Source: Actinomycetales bacterium
Lineage (GTDB): Bacteria; Actinomycetota; Actinomycetes; Nanopelagicales; Nanopelagicaceae
DNA length: 58,342 nucleotides
Direction: 5' to 3'
Assembly (NCBI GenBank): GCA_018969585.1
Contig: JAGWYB010000003.1
Location: 1-58,342 of the forward strand
Shown here: positions 1 through 8,770 of the stretch, one piece after another
Layout: each line of letters opens with the position of its first letter
How positions within the stretch are numbered: position 1 is the first letter of the stretch
Notes under the pieces: model-generated
What the model was told of the DNA's origin: nothing
What the model saw: the letters and a program-made list of their open reading frames with translations, nothing else
The model's database searches: none
Program-made: the position numbers and the translations under genes

Positions 1-690
1 ATTATCCAAATCGGAACTGAACTTGCAGTAATTTTATATTTTAGAAGAGAGATCTGGCGCATACTTACTAATTGGACACTTTCTCTATCGAGAAAAGCGC
101 ACGATCATGTCGAAGCTAAATTAGGTTGGTTCATAATCATCGGCTCGCTTCCAATAGTTCTTTTTGGCTACTTTTTTCAAGAGACCATTAGAAACGAATT
201 TAGGGCTCTCTGGTTAATCGCCGTTGTTCTTATAGTTGGAGGAATATTCATCGGAGTGGCCGATAGTTATGGAAGACATCAACGAAATCTCATCGCAATG
301 AAGCGATCCGATACTTGGATCGCAGGATTTGCCCAAGCATTTGCACTAATCCCCGGCGTCTCAAGGTCAGGAGCAACTATTGGAGCCATGAGAATTCTCG
401 GGTTTGATCGCGTAGCCGCTCTAAAATTCTCATTCTTGCTTGCGATTCCCGCGGTTATGGCCAGCGGAATTTTTGAACTAATTAATTCATTTGCTAATCC
501 CGAGCTATCACGATTCTCCGGTCTCGAAACTCTAGTTGCTACTGTAATTTCATTTCTGGTCGGATATGCGGTTGTAGCTTGGCTGCTTAAGTTTGTTTCA
601 AAATACTCATTTATGCCCTTCGTTATCTATCGCTTGATTTTGGGTTCGACGCTCTTAATTCTGTTGAGCTTAGGATTTATAAATAACTAG
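1..690 (+). CDS. uppP: Undecaprenyl-diphosphatase, 5' end outside window
   Basis: This integral-membrane phosphatase recycles undecaprenyl diphosphate to the monophosphate carrier for peptidoglycan synthesis. Frame 1 is open from the first base of the window to the stop at 688-690, giving about 229 residues of a family usually near 270; the N-terminus with the ExxxE motif lies upstream of the window. The diagnostic PGVSRSGATI phosphatase motif is visible around 352-381, and the rest is made of hydrophobic helices ending in a C-terminal helix (YRLILGSTLLILLSLGF). The stop codon overlaps the stop of the convergent hydrolase gene. Identification is firm; only the missing start is unknown. Confidence 0.93.
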   Translation: MIQIGTELAVILYFRREIWRILTNWTLSLSRKAHDHVEAKLGWFIIIGSLPIVLFGYFFQETIRNEFRALWLIAVVLIVGGIFIGVADSYGRHQRNLIAMKRSDTWIAGFAQAFALIPGVSRSGATIGAMRILGFDRVAALKFSFLLAIPAVMASGIFELINSFANPELSRFSGLETLVATVISFLVGYAVVAWLLKFVSKYSFMPFVIYRLILGSTLLILLSLGFINN

Positions 691-1460
691 AGGATGATTT
701 GCGATCGCACAAATTCAAGTGACTTCTGAAAAATAAACTCTGCGTCAAAATCTAAAGTAGCTACGTGAAATGAATTTTCCAGTTCAATTCTTCTTTTATC
801 AGCGCTTCCAATTTCGTCCATTATTATTTCGGTATTGCTGACGGGTAGAACATGATCTGCAACGCTATGGAATAAAAGTGTCGGAATCGAAATTGCCGGA
901 AGAACGGCGCGCGTCGCTTTCAAAAGCCGATTTAATTGCGCTACTCCTTTAGTTGGGAGGGCGTCGTAACCCCACTCGGTAGTTCTTGGTTTCTTTATGT
1001 CATCTCCGACAGATGGTCGCTTTGCGACTAGGTGCTTAATCAATTCGATGAAATGAATTGCTGGATCTTTGATATGAATCATGGGATTAACGAGAACTAT
1101 TCCTGAGACCTGTCCTGGTTTATGCGCAGCTGTATAAAGAGTGTTCGCACCACCCATAGAGAGTCCGAAGATAAATACGTGCGAGCATTCATTTTTCAAT
1201 TTCTCAAATTCGAGTGAAGCCTTCTCGGTCCATTCATTCCAGGTAACCTTATTGAGGTCCTGCCAACGGGTTCCATGTCCCGGAATGCGAGGCACGCGAA
1301 CGGTGCAACCATTTTGTGACAAAAAATCTGCCCAGGGTCGCATCGAAGCCGGTGAACCGGTGAAGCCATGTAATAAAAGAATGCCAATTTTTTCTAATTG
1401 GCCGTGGCCGCGACGATAGTAATCATCTAGCCAACCAGCCGGCGCTCCCTCTGTTGCCAT
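687..1460 (-). CDS. Alpha/beta hydrolase (carboxylesterase / monoacylglycerol lipase type)
   Basis: A 257-residue soluble serine hydrolase. The oxyanion motif HGFTGSP is at 31-37, the nucleophile elbow GLSMGG has Ser101, and Asp202 (SVADHV) and His232 (NSFHVA) complete the triad. This arrangement is typical of Est30-like carboxylesterases and monoglyceride lipases; the natural substrate cannot be read from sequence. A close paralogue lies at 47071-48159 and shares the HGF-GSP-RPWA and PGHGT-W blocks. The ATG at 1458-1460 is preceded at 6 bases by a -10 hexamer, so the mRNA is probably leaderless. It is divergent from the exonuclease fusion gene and its 3' end overlaps uppP. Confidence 0.85.
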   Translation of the reverse strand: MATEGAPAGWLDDYYRRGHGQLEKIGILLLHGFTGSPASMRPWADFLSQNGCTVRVPRIPGHGTRWQDLNKVTWNEWTEKASLEFEKLKNECSHVFIFGLSMGGANTLYTAAHKPGQVSGIVLVNPMIHIKDPAIHFIELIKHLVAKRPSVGDDIKKPRTTEWGYDALPTKGVAQLNRLLKATRAVLPAISIPTLLFHSVADHVLPVSNTEIIMDEIGSADKRRIELENSFHVATLDFDAEFIFQKSLEFVRSQIIL

Positions 1461-1466
1461 CGGTAA

Positions 1467-1472
1467 AGAGTA
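1467..1472 (-). promoter_or_regulatory. -10 box of leaderless hydrolase mRNA
   Basis: TACTCT on the minus strand, 6 bases before the ATG at 1460. It fits the TANNNT-N6-start pattern seen throughout the window; no Shine-Dalgarno precedes the start. Confidence 0.6.
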
Positions 1473-1514
1473 AAGGAATGGCCCCTACGAAACGAGATTG
1501 TCGTAGTCATCTCG

Positions 1515-1520
1515 TAGATT
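1515..1520 (+). promoter_or_regulatory. -10 box of leaderless exonuclease-fusion mRNA
   Basis: TAGATT, 6 bases before the ATG at 1527. Transcription would begin at or next to the A of the ATG. Confidence 0.6.
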
Positions 1521-1526
1521 CGCGCT

Positions 1527-3314
1527 ATGGCTTACTCGGAGCGCGACTATGGGGGCGATTTCGGTTGGCAACCATCTCTTGAAGAAGTTGATCTTCCACT
1601 CTCCGAAACTACTTTTGTCGTCATTGATCTCGAGACAACTGGCGGATCGCCTCGAGATTCCAAAATCACCGAAATTGGAGCAGTTAAGATTCGTGGCGGA
1701 GAGATCGTTGGCGAGTTTCAAACTCTCGTAAATCCTGATTCCCCCATACCGCCATTCATCACCGTACTCACGGGGATAACTGATGCCATGGTTGTCGCTG
1801 CCCCAAAAATTGGTGAAGCTCTTTTCTCATTGTTTGAATTTATCGGAAGTCCAATTGAAACTGTCTTAGTCGCCCACAACGCTCCATTTGATATCGGATT
1901 TCTCAAATCGGCGGCACAAAGTCTTGAATTGCCTTGGCCAAAGTATCAAGTTCTAGATACCGCTCGGATATCTCGATATGCCTTATCCCGCGATGAAGTT
2001 ATTAATTTTAAATTACAGACACTGGCAAATTTCTTTGGGTCATCCACAAATCCCGACCATAGAGCTCTCTCTGATGCCCGCGCCACAGTAGATGTATTTC
2101 ACGGAATTCTCGAAAGATTTGGATCCCTCGGAGTTTTCACGCTCTCCGATCTTAAAAATTACTCTAATCGAGTTACTGATTCGCAGCGTCGCAAACGCCA
2201 CTTCGCTGATGGGCTCCCAGCATCACCCGGCGTCTATATTTTTCGTGACGAACAAAATGAACCACTCTATGTGGGCACTACTAGAAATTTAAAAAATCGA
2301 GTTAAGAGTTACTTTACTGCGGCTGAAACTAGGCGGCGAATTCACGACATGATTTCATTGGCGACAAAACTCGACCATATAGAGACGCAGACGATTCTCG
2401 AGGCTGAAGTGAGCGAGCTACGATTAATTGCTCAATTTAAACCGCGTTTTAATCGACGATCTCGGTTTCCCGCTAGAGCAATTGCCGCAAAACTAACTCA
2501 CGACGATTTTCCGCGAATGAGCCAGGTGCGAGGCCTCCATCTGTTAGAGAGATCTGATAGTTGGTTGGGACCATTCAGTAGCCGAGACGAGGCGGCTCTT
2601 GCTATAGAAGCGATATATGAAGTCTTTCCGATTCGCCAGTGCACTTCGAGAATTACTCTAAAAAGTATGCGAACTGCCAGTCCATGCGCGCTCTTGGATA
2701 TTAATAAGTGTGGCGCTCCATGTATTGGTCTGCAATCAACTGAAACTTATTCATCCATCTCATCTGAAGTCGCAAACGCCATTGAAAATGATGCGCGAAT
2801 AGTCCACGGAAAGTTACACGAACGAATGCGCGATTTATCCCTTCACGAGAGATTTGAAGATGCCGCCTTGGTGCGAAATCGAGCGGGAGCTTTTGCCAAA
2901 GGAGCTGCTCGTAGCCAGCGGATACGCTCCTTGACCGAGATCAAAGAATTTATCGCGGCGCGAAAAAATGGTAACGAATGGGAGATTTTCCTAATTCAAT
3001 CCGGTCGCTTAATTACCTCACTCGTTACTAAATCTTCACCAAGAGGCTTGATTGAAGAAATCAGAAAGCGAAGCGAGAAGTTGGCGCCTTCCGACAAATC
3101 TTTGCCGGCCTCGACTCACGAAGAAGTTGAATTAATCCTGCGCTTTCTTTACAACAATCAGATTGAGATTCTCTTTACCTCTGAGCCATGGCAGAGCCCA
3201 GTCTTTGGTGGTGAGTATCTTCGTTCTAAACTAGACGAAAATCGCTTTAAGTCCGAGAGCCTTGGATACAAAGAAGATTTTTCGAATTCCTTTGAATTGT
3301 CGAGGCGTAAATAG
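1527..3314 (+). CDS. DEDDh exonuclease fused to GIY-YIG (UvrC/Cho-like) nuclease
   Basis: A 595-residue two-nuclease fusion. Residues about 27-200 form a DnaQ-like 3'-5' exonuclease with Asp34, Glu36 (IDLETTGG), Asp122 (HNAPFD), His178 and Asp183. Residues about 230-312 form a GIY-YIG nuclease with GVYIF and LYVG blocks, Arg258 and Glu297 (SELRLIAQFKPRFN). The remainder resembles the middle of UvrC, with an UVR-like helical segment near 430-460, but it lacks the C-terminal UvrC endonuclease. The same fusion is a conserved actinobacterial family (M. tuberculosis Rv2191), there also just upstream of the cytochrome bc1 genes. The role is presumably DNA repair or turnover; this is inferred from domains only. 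Confidence 0.9.
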   Translation: MAYSERDYGGDFGWQPSLEEVDLPLSETTFVVIDLETTGGSPRDSKITEIGAVKIRGGEIVGEFQTLVNPDSPIPPFITVLTGITDAMVVAAPKIGEALFSLFEFIGSPIETVLVAHNAPFDIGFLKSAAQSLELPWPKYQVLDTARISRYALSRDEVINFKLQTLANFFGSSTNPDHRALSDARATVDVFHGILERFGSLGVFTLSDLKNYSNRVTDSQRRKRHFADGLPASPGVYIFRDEQNEPLYVGTTRNLKNRVKSYFTAAETRRRIHDMISLATKLDHIETQTILEAEVSELRLIAQFKPRFNRRSRFPARAIAAKLTHDDFPRMSQVRGLHLLERSDSWLGPFSSRDEAALAIEAIYEVFPIRQCTSRITLKSMRTASPCALLDINKCGAPCIGLQSTETYSSISSEVANAIENDARIVHGKLHERMRDLSLHERFEDAALVRNRAGAFAKGAARSQRIRSLTEIKEFIAARKNGNEWEIFLIQSGRLITSLVTKSSPRGLIEEIRKRSEKLAPSDKSLPASTHEEVELILRFLYNNQIEILFTSEPWQSPVFGGEYLRSKLDENRFKSESLGYKEDFSNSFELSRRK

Positions 3315-3319
3315 AGGTT

Positions 3320-3751
3320 TTAGTTAGCGTCTCTAGCAGTGGCTAACGAACCAGCTTTTGATAAGACTGAAATCACGGTTTTGCCAATAGTGAATGGGTC
3401 GATTGGATGAGTGATTACTCCATCGGCTCTAGACCAGCCCGCCAACCAAGCATCTTGTGATCTAGCTACGACAACAATTGTGGGAGGGCAATTGAAGAGC
3501 TCATCTTTTAATTGCTTGGCCAGACCGAGACCGCCTTCTGGCGTCGCCTCGCCGTCAAGAATAAAGAGTGAAATCTTCTTACGATTCTCGCGATTGCTTT
3601 CTACCGCGAATAGCCGGAGAGCATCTGCCGTGGCAAAATCATGGATTTCATTCTCAGGAAACTCCGGAGATAGCCGCGCTCCAAGTGCCGTTCGTAGCGA
3701 TTGTCGAACGGTGGAATCGTCTGAGTAGATAACTATCAACAACTTTGACAT
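3320..3751 (-). CDS. Stand-alone degenerate receiver-domain protein
   Basis: A 143-residue single CheY-like fold with no output domain. The acidic pair Asp11-Asp12 and the phospho-acceptor position Asp66 (LFILDGE) are present. The conserved beta-4 Thr/Ser appears to be Val (IVVVARSQD), and the conserved Lys before the KPF turn is replaced (THPIDP, His in place of Lys). It is therefore either phosphorylated abnormally or works as a protein-interaction module. It sits between the exonuclease fusion (convergent, 5 bases) and ctaE (divergent). A TAGACT box lies 9 bases before the ATG. No partner kinase is adjacent. Confidence 0.65.
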   Translation of the reverse strand: MSKLLIVIYSDDSTVRQSLRTALGARLSPEFPENEIHDFATADALRLFAVESNRENRKKISLFILDGEATPEGGLGLAKQLKDELFNCPPTIVVVARSQDAWLAGWSRADGVITHPIDPFTIGKTVISVLSKAGSLATARDAN

Positions 3752-3848
3752 AACAGGAAGAGTCTAGAGGCAGATTCGTGATGAGTCTCACCGGTGACCG
3801 GGCTCCCATTTGCCGGGGCGGAGTGGGCAGTTAGCCTCACTTTTGCGG

Positions 3849-3854
3849 AATAAT
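3849..3854 (+). promoter_or_regulatory. Candidate -10 box of ctaE-qcrCAB
   Basis: AATAAT (5 of 6 to TATAAT) ends 6 bases before the ATG at 3861, the spacing used by other genes here. A 10-bp palindrome TCACCGGTGA lies further upstream at 3788-3797, of unknown meaning. Confidence 0.4.
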
Positions 3855-3860
3855 CAAGGT

Positions 3861-4484
3861 ATGTCCAGCTCAGTAGCCATAGCCCGACCCAATAGGCCGA
3901 ACATTGTTGCGGTCGGAACAATTGTTTGGCTGGCCAGTGAATTGATGTTCTTCGCTGCACTCTTTGCAATGTATTTCACTACGCGAGCTGTTCAAGGACC
4001 TGAGAAATGGGTCGAGGGCGTTGAAATGCTAAATATTCCGTTCTCTGCAATAAACACTACCGTGCTGGTTCTCTCTTCAGTGACTTGCCAATTTGGAGTG
4101 TTTGCAGCGGAAAGATTCCAAAACTCTAGGGCTGGAAGTATCTTTCAATTATCAAAATGGGGAATGCGAGAATGGTTTGCCCTGACTTTTGCAATGGGAG
4201 CATTTTTCATTGGTGGCCAGGTCTATGAATACGCAGAATTAGTTCACGAAGGATTAACACTCTCTTCCTCGCCTTACGGATCGGTTTTCTACCTTCCCAC
4301 TGGATTTCACGGTCTACATGTAACGGGCGGCTTAATTGCGTTTTTAATCGTTATGGTGCGCGTTTCTAAGGCGAGAAAATTTGGGCACCAACAAGCAACT
4401 ACTGCGATTGTCGTCTCTTATTACTGGCACTTTGTTGACATAGTCTGGATTGCGCTCTTCTCCGCAATCTATCTGGTGCATTAA
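3861..4484 (+). CDS. ctaE: Cytochrome c oxidase subunit III
   Basis: Subunit III of the aa3-type cytochrome c oxidase, a 207-residue membrane protein with five clear hydrophobic helices. Typical subunit III segments are visible: [15 protein letters not shown] near the N-terminus, [22 protein letters not shown] and the C-terminal [14 protein letters not shown]. An upstream in-frame TTG at 3810 would add 17 non-conserved residues; the ATG at 3861 is preferred because family members begin close to it and a -10-like box sits 6 bases before it. It heads the ctaE-qcrC-qcrA-qcrB operon; its TAA overlaps the qcrC ATG by one base. Confidence 0.95.
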   Translation: MSSSVAIARPNRPNIVAVGTIVWLASELMFFAALFAMYFTTRAVQGPEKWVEGVEMLNIPFSAINTTVLVLSSVTCQFGVFAAERFQNSRAGSIFQLSKWGMREWFALTFAMGAFFIGGQVYEYAELVHEGLTLSSSPYGSVFYLPTGFHGLHVTGGLIAFLIVMVRVSKARKFGHQQATTAIVVSYYWHFVDIVWIALFSAIYLVH

Positions 4485-5302
4485 TGAATCCAATCTCTCG
4501 AATTATTGCAAGGCTCTCCAGATATCGCCGCCATAAATTTGCTGGTCCAGCGCTGCTTATCGCAGGACTCTCAATTGCAGGTATTGGTTTCTCAGTGGCG
4601 CAAGCCGCAACCACAGAAATTCAAAAGGTAACGACTTCGGATAAGGCCTCGTTAATCGCGGAAGGAAAAGAAATATTCGCCCGCGGATGTTCATCGTGTC
4701 ATGGATTAAATGCCGAGGGCGCCGGCGCTGCACCGTCGCTTATAGGTGTTGGAGCGGCTTCTGTTGATTTCCAGGTGGCTACTGGTCGTATGCCGATGGC
4801 TGATATGAGCCAACAGGCAATGCGGAAAGAGCCGGTTTACAACGAAGCGGAAGTTGCCGCGCTAGCTGCTTATGTTGCCTCGTTGGCGCCAGGACCCGCT
4901 GCAGTTACGAATGAGGAATTGGCCTGGGAGCGAAGTGGCGACACGGCTCTTGGCGGAGAACTGTTCCGAACCAATTGCGCAATGTGTCACAACTTAGCGG
5001 GCCAAGGTGGCGCGTTAACGCAAGGTAAATATGCCCCGACAGTTATGGGCGTTGAACCAAGACATATTTATGAAGCGATGGTTACCGGTCCGCAAGCGAT
5101 GCCAGTCTTTGCAAATACTGTGTTAACTCATGACGAGAAGCTTTCAATCATTAAGTGGATTAAACACGCAGAAAATGAACCTGCACTTGGCGGCGCTGCG
5201 CTAGGCCGAGTTGGCCCGGTCACGGAAGGGCTTCTGGCTTGGACCTTAGGACTTGGATTGTTAATTGGTATTGCCGTCTGGTTAACTACGAAGGCTCGGT
5301 AA
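4484..5302 (+). CDS. qcrC: Cytochrome bc1 complex dihaem cytochrome c subunit
   Basis: The 272-residue dihaem cytochrome c of the actinobacterial bcc complex, which passes electrons directly to the CuA centre of the oxidase without soluble cytochrome c. An N-terminal membrane segment (about 20-40) is followed by two haem-binding motifs, CSSCH (Cys69, Cys72, His73) and CAMCH (Cys165, Cys168, His169), and a C-terminal anchor helix (about 249-268). Met residues of RMPMA near 102-105 and QAMPVF near 205 are likely axial ligands. Start overlaps the ctaE stop; qcrA follows immediately. Actinobacteria normally have this fused dihaem form. Confidence 0.96.
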   Translation: MNPISRIIARLSRYRRHKFAGPALLIAGLSIAGIGFSVAQAATTEIQKVTTSDKASLIAEGKEIFARGCSSCHGLNAEGAGAAPSLIGVGAASVDFQVATGRMPMADMSQQAMRKEPVYNEAEVAALAAYVASLAPGPAAVTNEELAWERSGDTALGGELFRTNCAMCHNLAGQGGALTQGKYAPTVMGVEPRHIYEAMVTGPQAMPVFANTVLTHDEKLSIIKWIKHAENEPALGGAALGRVGPVTEGLLAWTLGLGLLIGIAVWLTTKAR

Positions 5303-6310
5303 ATGATGAATAATGAAAATAGCGGCGCGATAGAGAAGTTAAGTGATCCGGGATTACCCGAACACATTCATCGCAAGACTGATGTTGATCCTAGGGCAGC
5401 TAAAAAGGCTGAACGTCAAGTTTCAATACTCTTTGCGTTATCGGCTTTTGGAACTCTGCTCTTTATTTACTCATACATCTGGATTCCAGAAGATACATTT
5501 ATTTTCTTACCGATAACCGGGACTACGAATGCACATCAACTATTTCTGGGCCTTGGCCTTGCCATGGCGCTCTTCTTTATCGGTATGGGTGCAGTTCATT
5601 GGGCAAAAACTCTTATGCCAGATCACGAAGTTGTCGACTATCGAAAAGAACAACGCTCAAAAGATGAGGACCGTGCCGCGCTAGTTGCTACGGTTAAAGA
5701 GGGTGCCGCAAACGCTGGTCTTGGCAGAAGGCCGCTAATTAAGCGCACTATGGGTTTGGCCCTCGGTCTAGTTGGTCTTTCGCCACTACTACTTCTTCGA
5801 GATCTTGGACCGCTTCCCGAAAATGAATTAAATGAGACAAATTGGAAAGCAGGAACGCGACTCGTAACAGATCCGGGCGATCGACCCATTCGACCTTCCG
5901 ATTTAGAAGTTGGCGGAGTTGCCCAAGTCCAACCGGCTTTCCCGCAGGGAAAAGTCAGACACCTTGATGACATCGCAAAAGACTCAGTTCTCTTAATCAG
6001 AATTAGACCCGAGGAATTTAATCTTGACGCAGAAAGGCTCTCTTGGACATACCAGGGAATTATTGCCTTCTCCAAAATCTGCTCACATATGGGCTGTGCT
6101 GTGGCTCTCTACGAACAGACTACAAAGCATCTGCTCTGTCCATGCCATCAATCAACTTTTGATGTGACTCGTGCTGCCAAAGTTATCTTTGGACCGGCGG
6201 CCAGACCTCTGCCACAATTGCCAATTACTGTCGACAGCGAGGGTTACTTGGTTGCGCAAGCGCCATTTAATGAAGCAGTTGGCCCGAGTTTCTGGGAGCG
6301 TGATTCATAA
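5303..6310 (+). CDS. qcrA: Rieske iron-sulfur subunit of cytochrome bc1 complex
   Basis: A 335-residue Rieske protein transferring electrons from menaquinol to QcrC. It has three N-terminal hydrophobic segments (about 41-61, 78-98, 148-166), the triple-helix arrangement characteristic of actinobacterial QcrA rather than the single anchor of mitochondrial Rieske proteins. The 2Fe-2S ligands are Cys260, His262, Cys279 and His282 in the CSHMGC and CPCHQS blocks, with Cys265 and Cys281 positioned for the stabilising disulfide. The ATG follows the qcrC stop with no gap, implying translational coupling. Confidence 0.96.
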   Translation: MMNNENSGAIEKLSDPGLPEHIHRKTDVDPRAAKKAERQVSILFALSAFGTLLFIYSYIWIPEDTFIFLPITGTTNAHQLFLGLGLAMALFFIGMGAVHWAKTLMPDHEVVDYRKEQRSKDEDRAALVATVKEGAANAGLGRRPLIKRTMGLALGLVGLSPLLLLRDLGPLPENELNETNWKAGTRLVTDPGDRPIRPSDLEVGGVAQVQPAFPQGKVRHLDDIAKDSVLLIRIRPEEFNLDAERLSWTYQGIIAFSKICSHMGCAVALYEQTTKHLLCPCHQSTFDVTRAAKVIFGPAARPLPQLPITVDSEGYLVAQAPFNEAVGPSFWERDS

Positions 6311-7903
6311 GTGAGTGCACGGGAACGCCTTGCCGGCGGTACAGCCAACTTTATCGATGAGAGAACTGGCGCTGCTAAATGGATGAAGAAGACTTTAACA
6401 AAAGTCTTTCCGGATCACTGGTCATTTATGCTCGGTGAGATTGTCATGTATTCCTTTGTCATTCTTTTACTCTCAGGAACTTTCCTAACATTCTGGTTTG
6501 ACCCATCAATGAAAGAAGTTGAGTACGAGGGTTCCTATGAACCACTCAGCGGCGTAAAGATGTCTGCGGCTTATGCTTCCACTCTCAATATCTCTTTCGA
6601 TGTTCGTGGTGGTCTATTGATGCGACAGATTCATCACTGGGCAGCCCTTATCTTTATGGCAGCTATGGTGATTCACATGATGCGGGTATTTTTTACCGGT
6701 GCATTCCGCAAACCTCGTGAATTGAATTGGATTATCGGAGTTGCTCTTTTAACTCTCGGCATCGTTGAAGGCTTCCTTGGCTATTCACTTCCAGATGATT
6801 TGCTCTCCGGCACTGGTATCCGAATTGCTGAAGCAATAATTCAGGCAATTCCAGTTGTTGGTTCATATCTTGCTTACTTTGTATTCGGCGGGGCATTCCC
6901 AGGAGAAGTATTCATTCAACGTATTTATACAGTTCACATACTTCTAATTCCTGGAATCATGCTCGCTCTAATTACAGCTCACTTGATGTTGGTCTGGTAC
7001 CAGAAGCACACCCAATATCCCGGTCCTGGTCGAACCGAAAAGAATGTCGTCGGTTATCCATTAATGCCGGTTTATATGGCTAAGGCCGGTGGTTTTTTCT
7101 TCATAGTATTTGGCGTCACTGCTTTCCTTGGAGCGGTCGCATCGATAAATCCAATATGGATCTTTGGTCCGTACAACCCAGGACAAATCGGAGCTGGCTC
7201 ACAGCCAGATTGGTATATGGGCTGGCTGGATGGTCTAGTCCGCTTAGCTCCACCAATAGAGACTCACGCCTTTGGTTACACCATCTCCTGGAATATTTTA
7301 ATTCCTGGACTGATTGTTCCCGGAATTATTTTCACACTTCTCGCCTTCTACCCTTTTATTGAACAATGGATGACCGGCGATAAGCGAGAACACCACATTC
7401 TCGACCGTCCACGTAATAATCCAAATCGCACTGCGATTGGCGCCATGTCACTCACATTTACCCTAGTGGCACTTATCAATGGCGGTAATGACTTAATTGC
7501 GACTCATTTTGATCTTTCGATAAATCAAATTATGTGGTTCTCGCGGATCGGAATTATCATTTTGCCGCCATTGGCATTTGTAATTACAAAACGCATCTGT
7601 CTCTCTTTGCAACGAGCCGACCGAGAATTAGTTCTCCACGGTCGTGAAACTGGTCGCCTAGTCATGCTTCCTCATGGTGAATTTATCGAAGTCCACGAAC
7701 CGCTCTCGCCGCAAAAGGCTTATCTGCTTACTCACCATGAACAGAACCCGCCACTAGCGTTAACGAATGAGGACGCTCAAGGTGTAGCAAACCCGCAAGG
7801 AATTAAGGGTCGCGTTCGCTCAAGAATGTCGCGTGCGGCGCAAGAGCAAATTACGAAGCCAACCGCTAAAGAGGTATTGGAAATTGAAGAGGGTCATCAC
7901 TAA
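6311..7903 (+). CDS. qcrB: Cytochrome b subunit of cytochrome bc1 complex
   Basis: A 530-residue cytochrome b holding haems bL and bH and both quinone sites. Haem-ligand histidines are visible in RQIHHW (His108/109) with His122, and in YTVHIL (His209) with His224. The Qo-site motif is PDWY (299-302), the actinobacterial variant of PEWY. A hydrophilic tail after the last helix (about 450-530) is also typical. The GTG start immediately follows the qcrA stop. QcrB is the target of menaquinol-site drugs in mycobacteria. Its stop overlaps the stop of the convergent SRPBCC gene by four bases, leaving no room for a terminator. Confidence 0.96.
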   Translation: MSARERLAGGTANFIDERTGAAKWMKKTLTKVFPDHWSFMLGEIVMYSFVILLLSGTFLTFWFDPSMKEVEYEGSYEPLSGVKMSAAYASTLNISFDVRGGLLMRQIHHWAALIFMAAMVIHMMRVFFTGAFRKPRELNWIIGVALLTLGIVEGFLGYSLPDDLLSGTGIRIAEAIIQAIPVVGSYLAYFVFGGAFPGEVFIQRIYTVHILLIPGIMLALITAHLMLVWYQKHTQYPGPGRTEKNVVGYPLMPVYMAKAGGFFFIVFGVTAFLGAVASINPIWIFGPYNPGQIGAGSQPDWYMGWLDGLVRLAPPIETHAFGYTISWNILIPGLIVPGIIFTLLAFYPFIEQWMTGDKREHHILDRPRNNPNRTAIGAMSLTFTLVALINGGNDLIATHFDLSINQIMWFSRIGIIILPPLAFVITKRICLSLQRADRELVLHGRETGRLVMLPHGEFIEVHEPLSPQKAYLLTHHEQNPPLALTNEDAQGVANPQGIKGRVRSRMSRAAQEQITKPTAKEVLEIEEGHH

Positions 7904-8373
7904 CCCTTCTCTTCCACCAATCTTTTAAGTCTCACTAGGCTCTTGGCCATCGCTTTTTCAACATACTTATATGCATTTCTTCTTCGTAGCCACCATTGAT
8001 AAGGCGAAGGCCTGCCGTCAAAACTCTCTACGACTCTAGTCTGACCATTTCCTAGATCCGTCAGCTCATATCGCCAAACCCATTTTCCAAGGTGTCGCCA
8101 AGCGATTAATTTGTTTTGATTGAACTCGATAACATAATTTGTGATCCGATATGGAATCCCGATCCTCATTCTCATCCCAAATTTAGAACCTAAAGTTAAC
8201 TTCTCTGGGCCCCAATTTACGCTTTTCACTGAGTTTGAACCATCAATAAGTGGATGTTTAGCTGGATCGATTAGAAGTTCGAAAACCTCAGAAGGGCGAC
8301 CGTTGATATCAATCTGGGCAGCTTTCACCTTTGGGTGGCCCGTATTTAATATTTCAGAGCGAATTTCAGCCAT
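7900..8373 (-). CDS. SRPBCC/START-like protein coupled to ctaF
   Basis: A 157-residue protein of the polyketide_cyc/START-like SRPBCC fold, with the N-terminal strand and helix (VKAAQIDINGRPSEVFELL), a middle antiparallel sheet, and a long C-terminal helix (AMAKSLVRLKRLVEEK). Such folds bind hydrophobic ligands. The ATG at 8371-8373 is chosen because it overlaps the ctaF stop by 8 bases on the same strand; a longer reading to 8427 would run inside ctaF. It is the last gene of ctaC-ctaD-ctaF, so a role beside the respiratory chain (for example quinone or lipid handling, as for COQ10) is an inference from position only. Confidence 0.75.
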   Translation of the reverse strand: MAEIRSEILNTGHPKVKAAQIDINGRPSEVFELLIDPAKHPLIDGSNSVKSVNWGPEKLTLGSKFGMRMRIGIPYRITNYVIEFNQNKLIAWRHLGKWVWRYELTDLGNGQTRVVESFDGRPSPYQWWLRRRNAYKYVEKAMAKSLVRLKRLVEEKG

Positions 8374-8770
8374 GGTTGCTTGAGTTTGGCTTCTCGTATT
8401 CGAGAACAAAACCCATAATTGAAACAATTAATGCGCCAACGGCGATAAGCGTCATCCACCAACCAATTACAAGACCAAGTCCAACTGCAGTTGCAGAAGC
8501 GGCAACTGGAAGAGGCCACCATGAGTGTGGGCTGAAAAATCCCAATTCACCGGCGCCATCCGCAATTTCTGCGGTCAAGTTATCTTCTGGAAGGACGCCT
8601 CCGGTTCGGCGATTGGAGAACCAGAAGTAGTAACCAATGATCAATGCCAATCCGGCGCTCAACGCAAGTGCGGTAATGCCGACTGGCTCATTTGCCATCT
8701 GCCAATACACGACGGTTACAAGCGCGTAGAAAAAGAAGAGGAAGAGAAATAGCTGGTAGCCAAATTTCAT
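8366..8770 (-). CDS. ctaF: Cytochrome c oxidase subunit IV, actinobacterial type
   Basis: A 134-residue membrane protein with two N-terminal and two C-terminal hydrophobic helices separated by a loop carrying the [14 protein letters not shown] block. That block and arrangement are characteristic of actinobacterial CtaF (M. tuberculosis Rv2199c). It is an accessory structural subunit of the aa3 oxidase in the bcc-aa3 supercomplex. Its ATG overlaps the ctaD stop (ATGA) and its own stop overlaps the SRPBCC start by 8 bases. Confidence 0.92.
   Translation of the reverse strand: MKFGYQLFLFLFFFYALVTVVYWQMANEPVGITALALSAGLALIIGYYFWFSNRRTGGVLPEDNLTAEIADGAGELGFFSPHSWWPLPVAASATAVGLGLVIGWWMTLIAVGALIVSIMGFVLEYEKPNSSNHG

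Noticed and set aside
3810-3860. N-terminal extension of CtaE from a TTG
   Set aside because: The added residues are not membrane-like or family-like, and the ATG at 3861 has a -10-like box at the usual 6-base distance.
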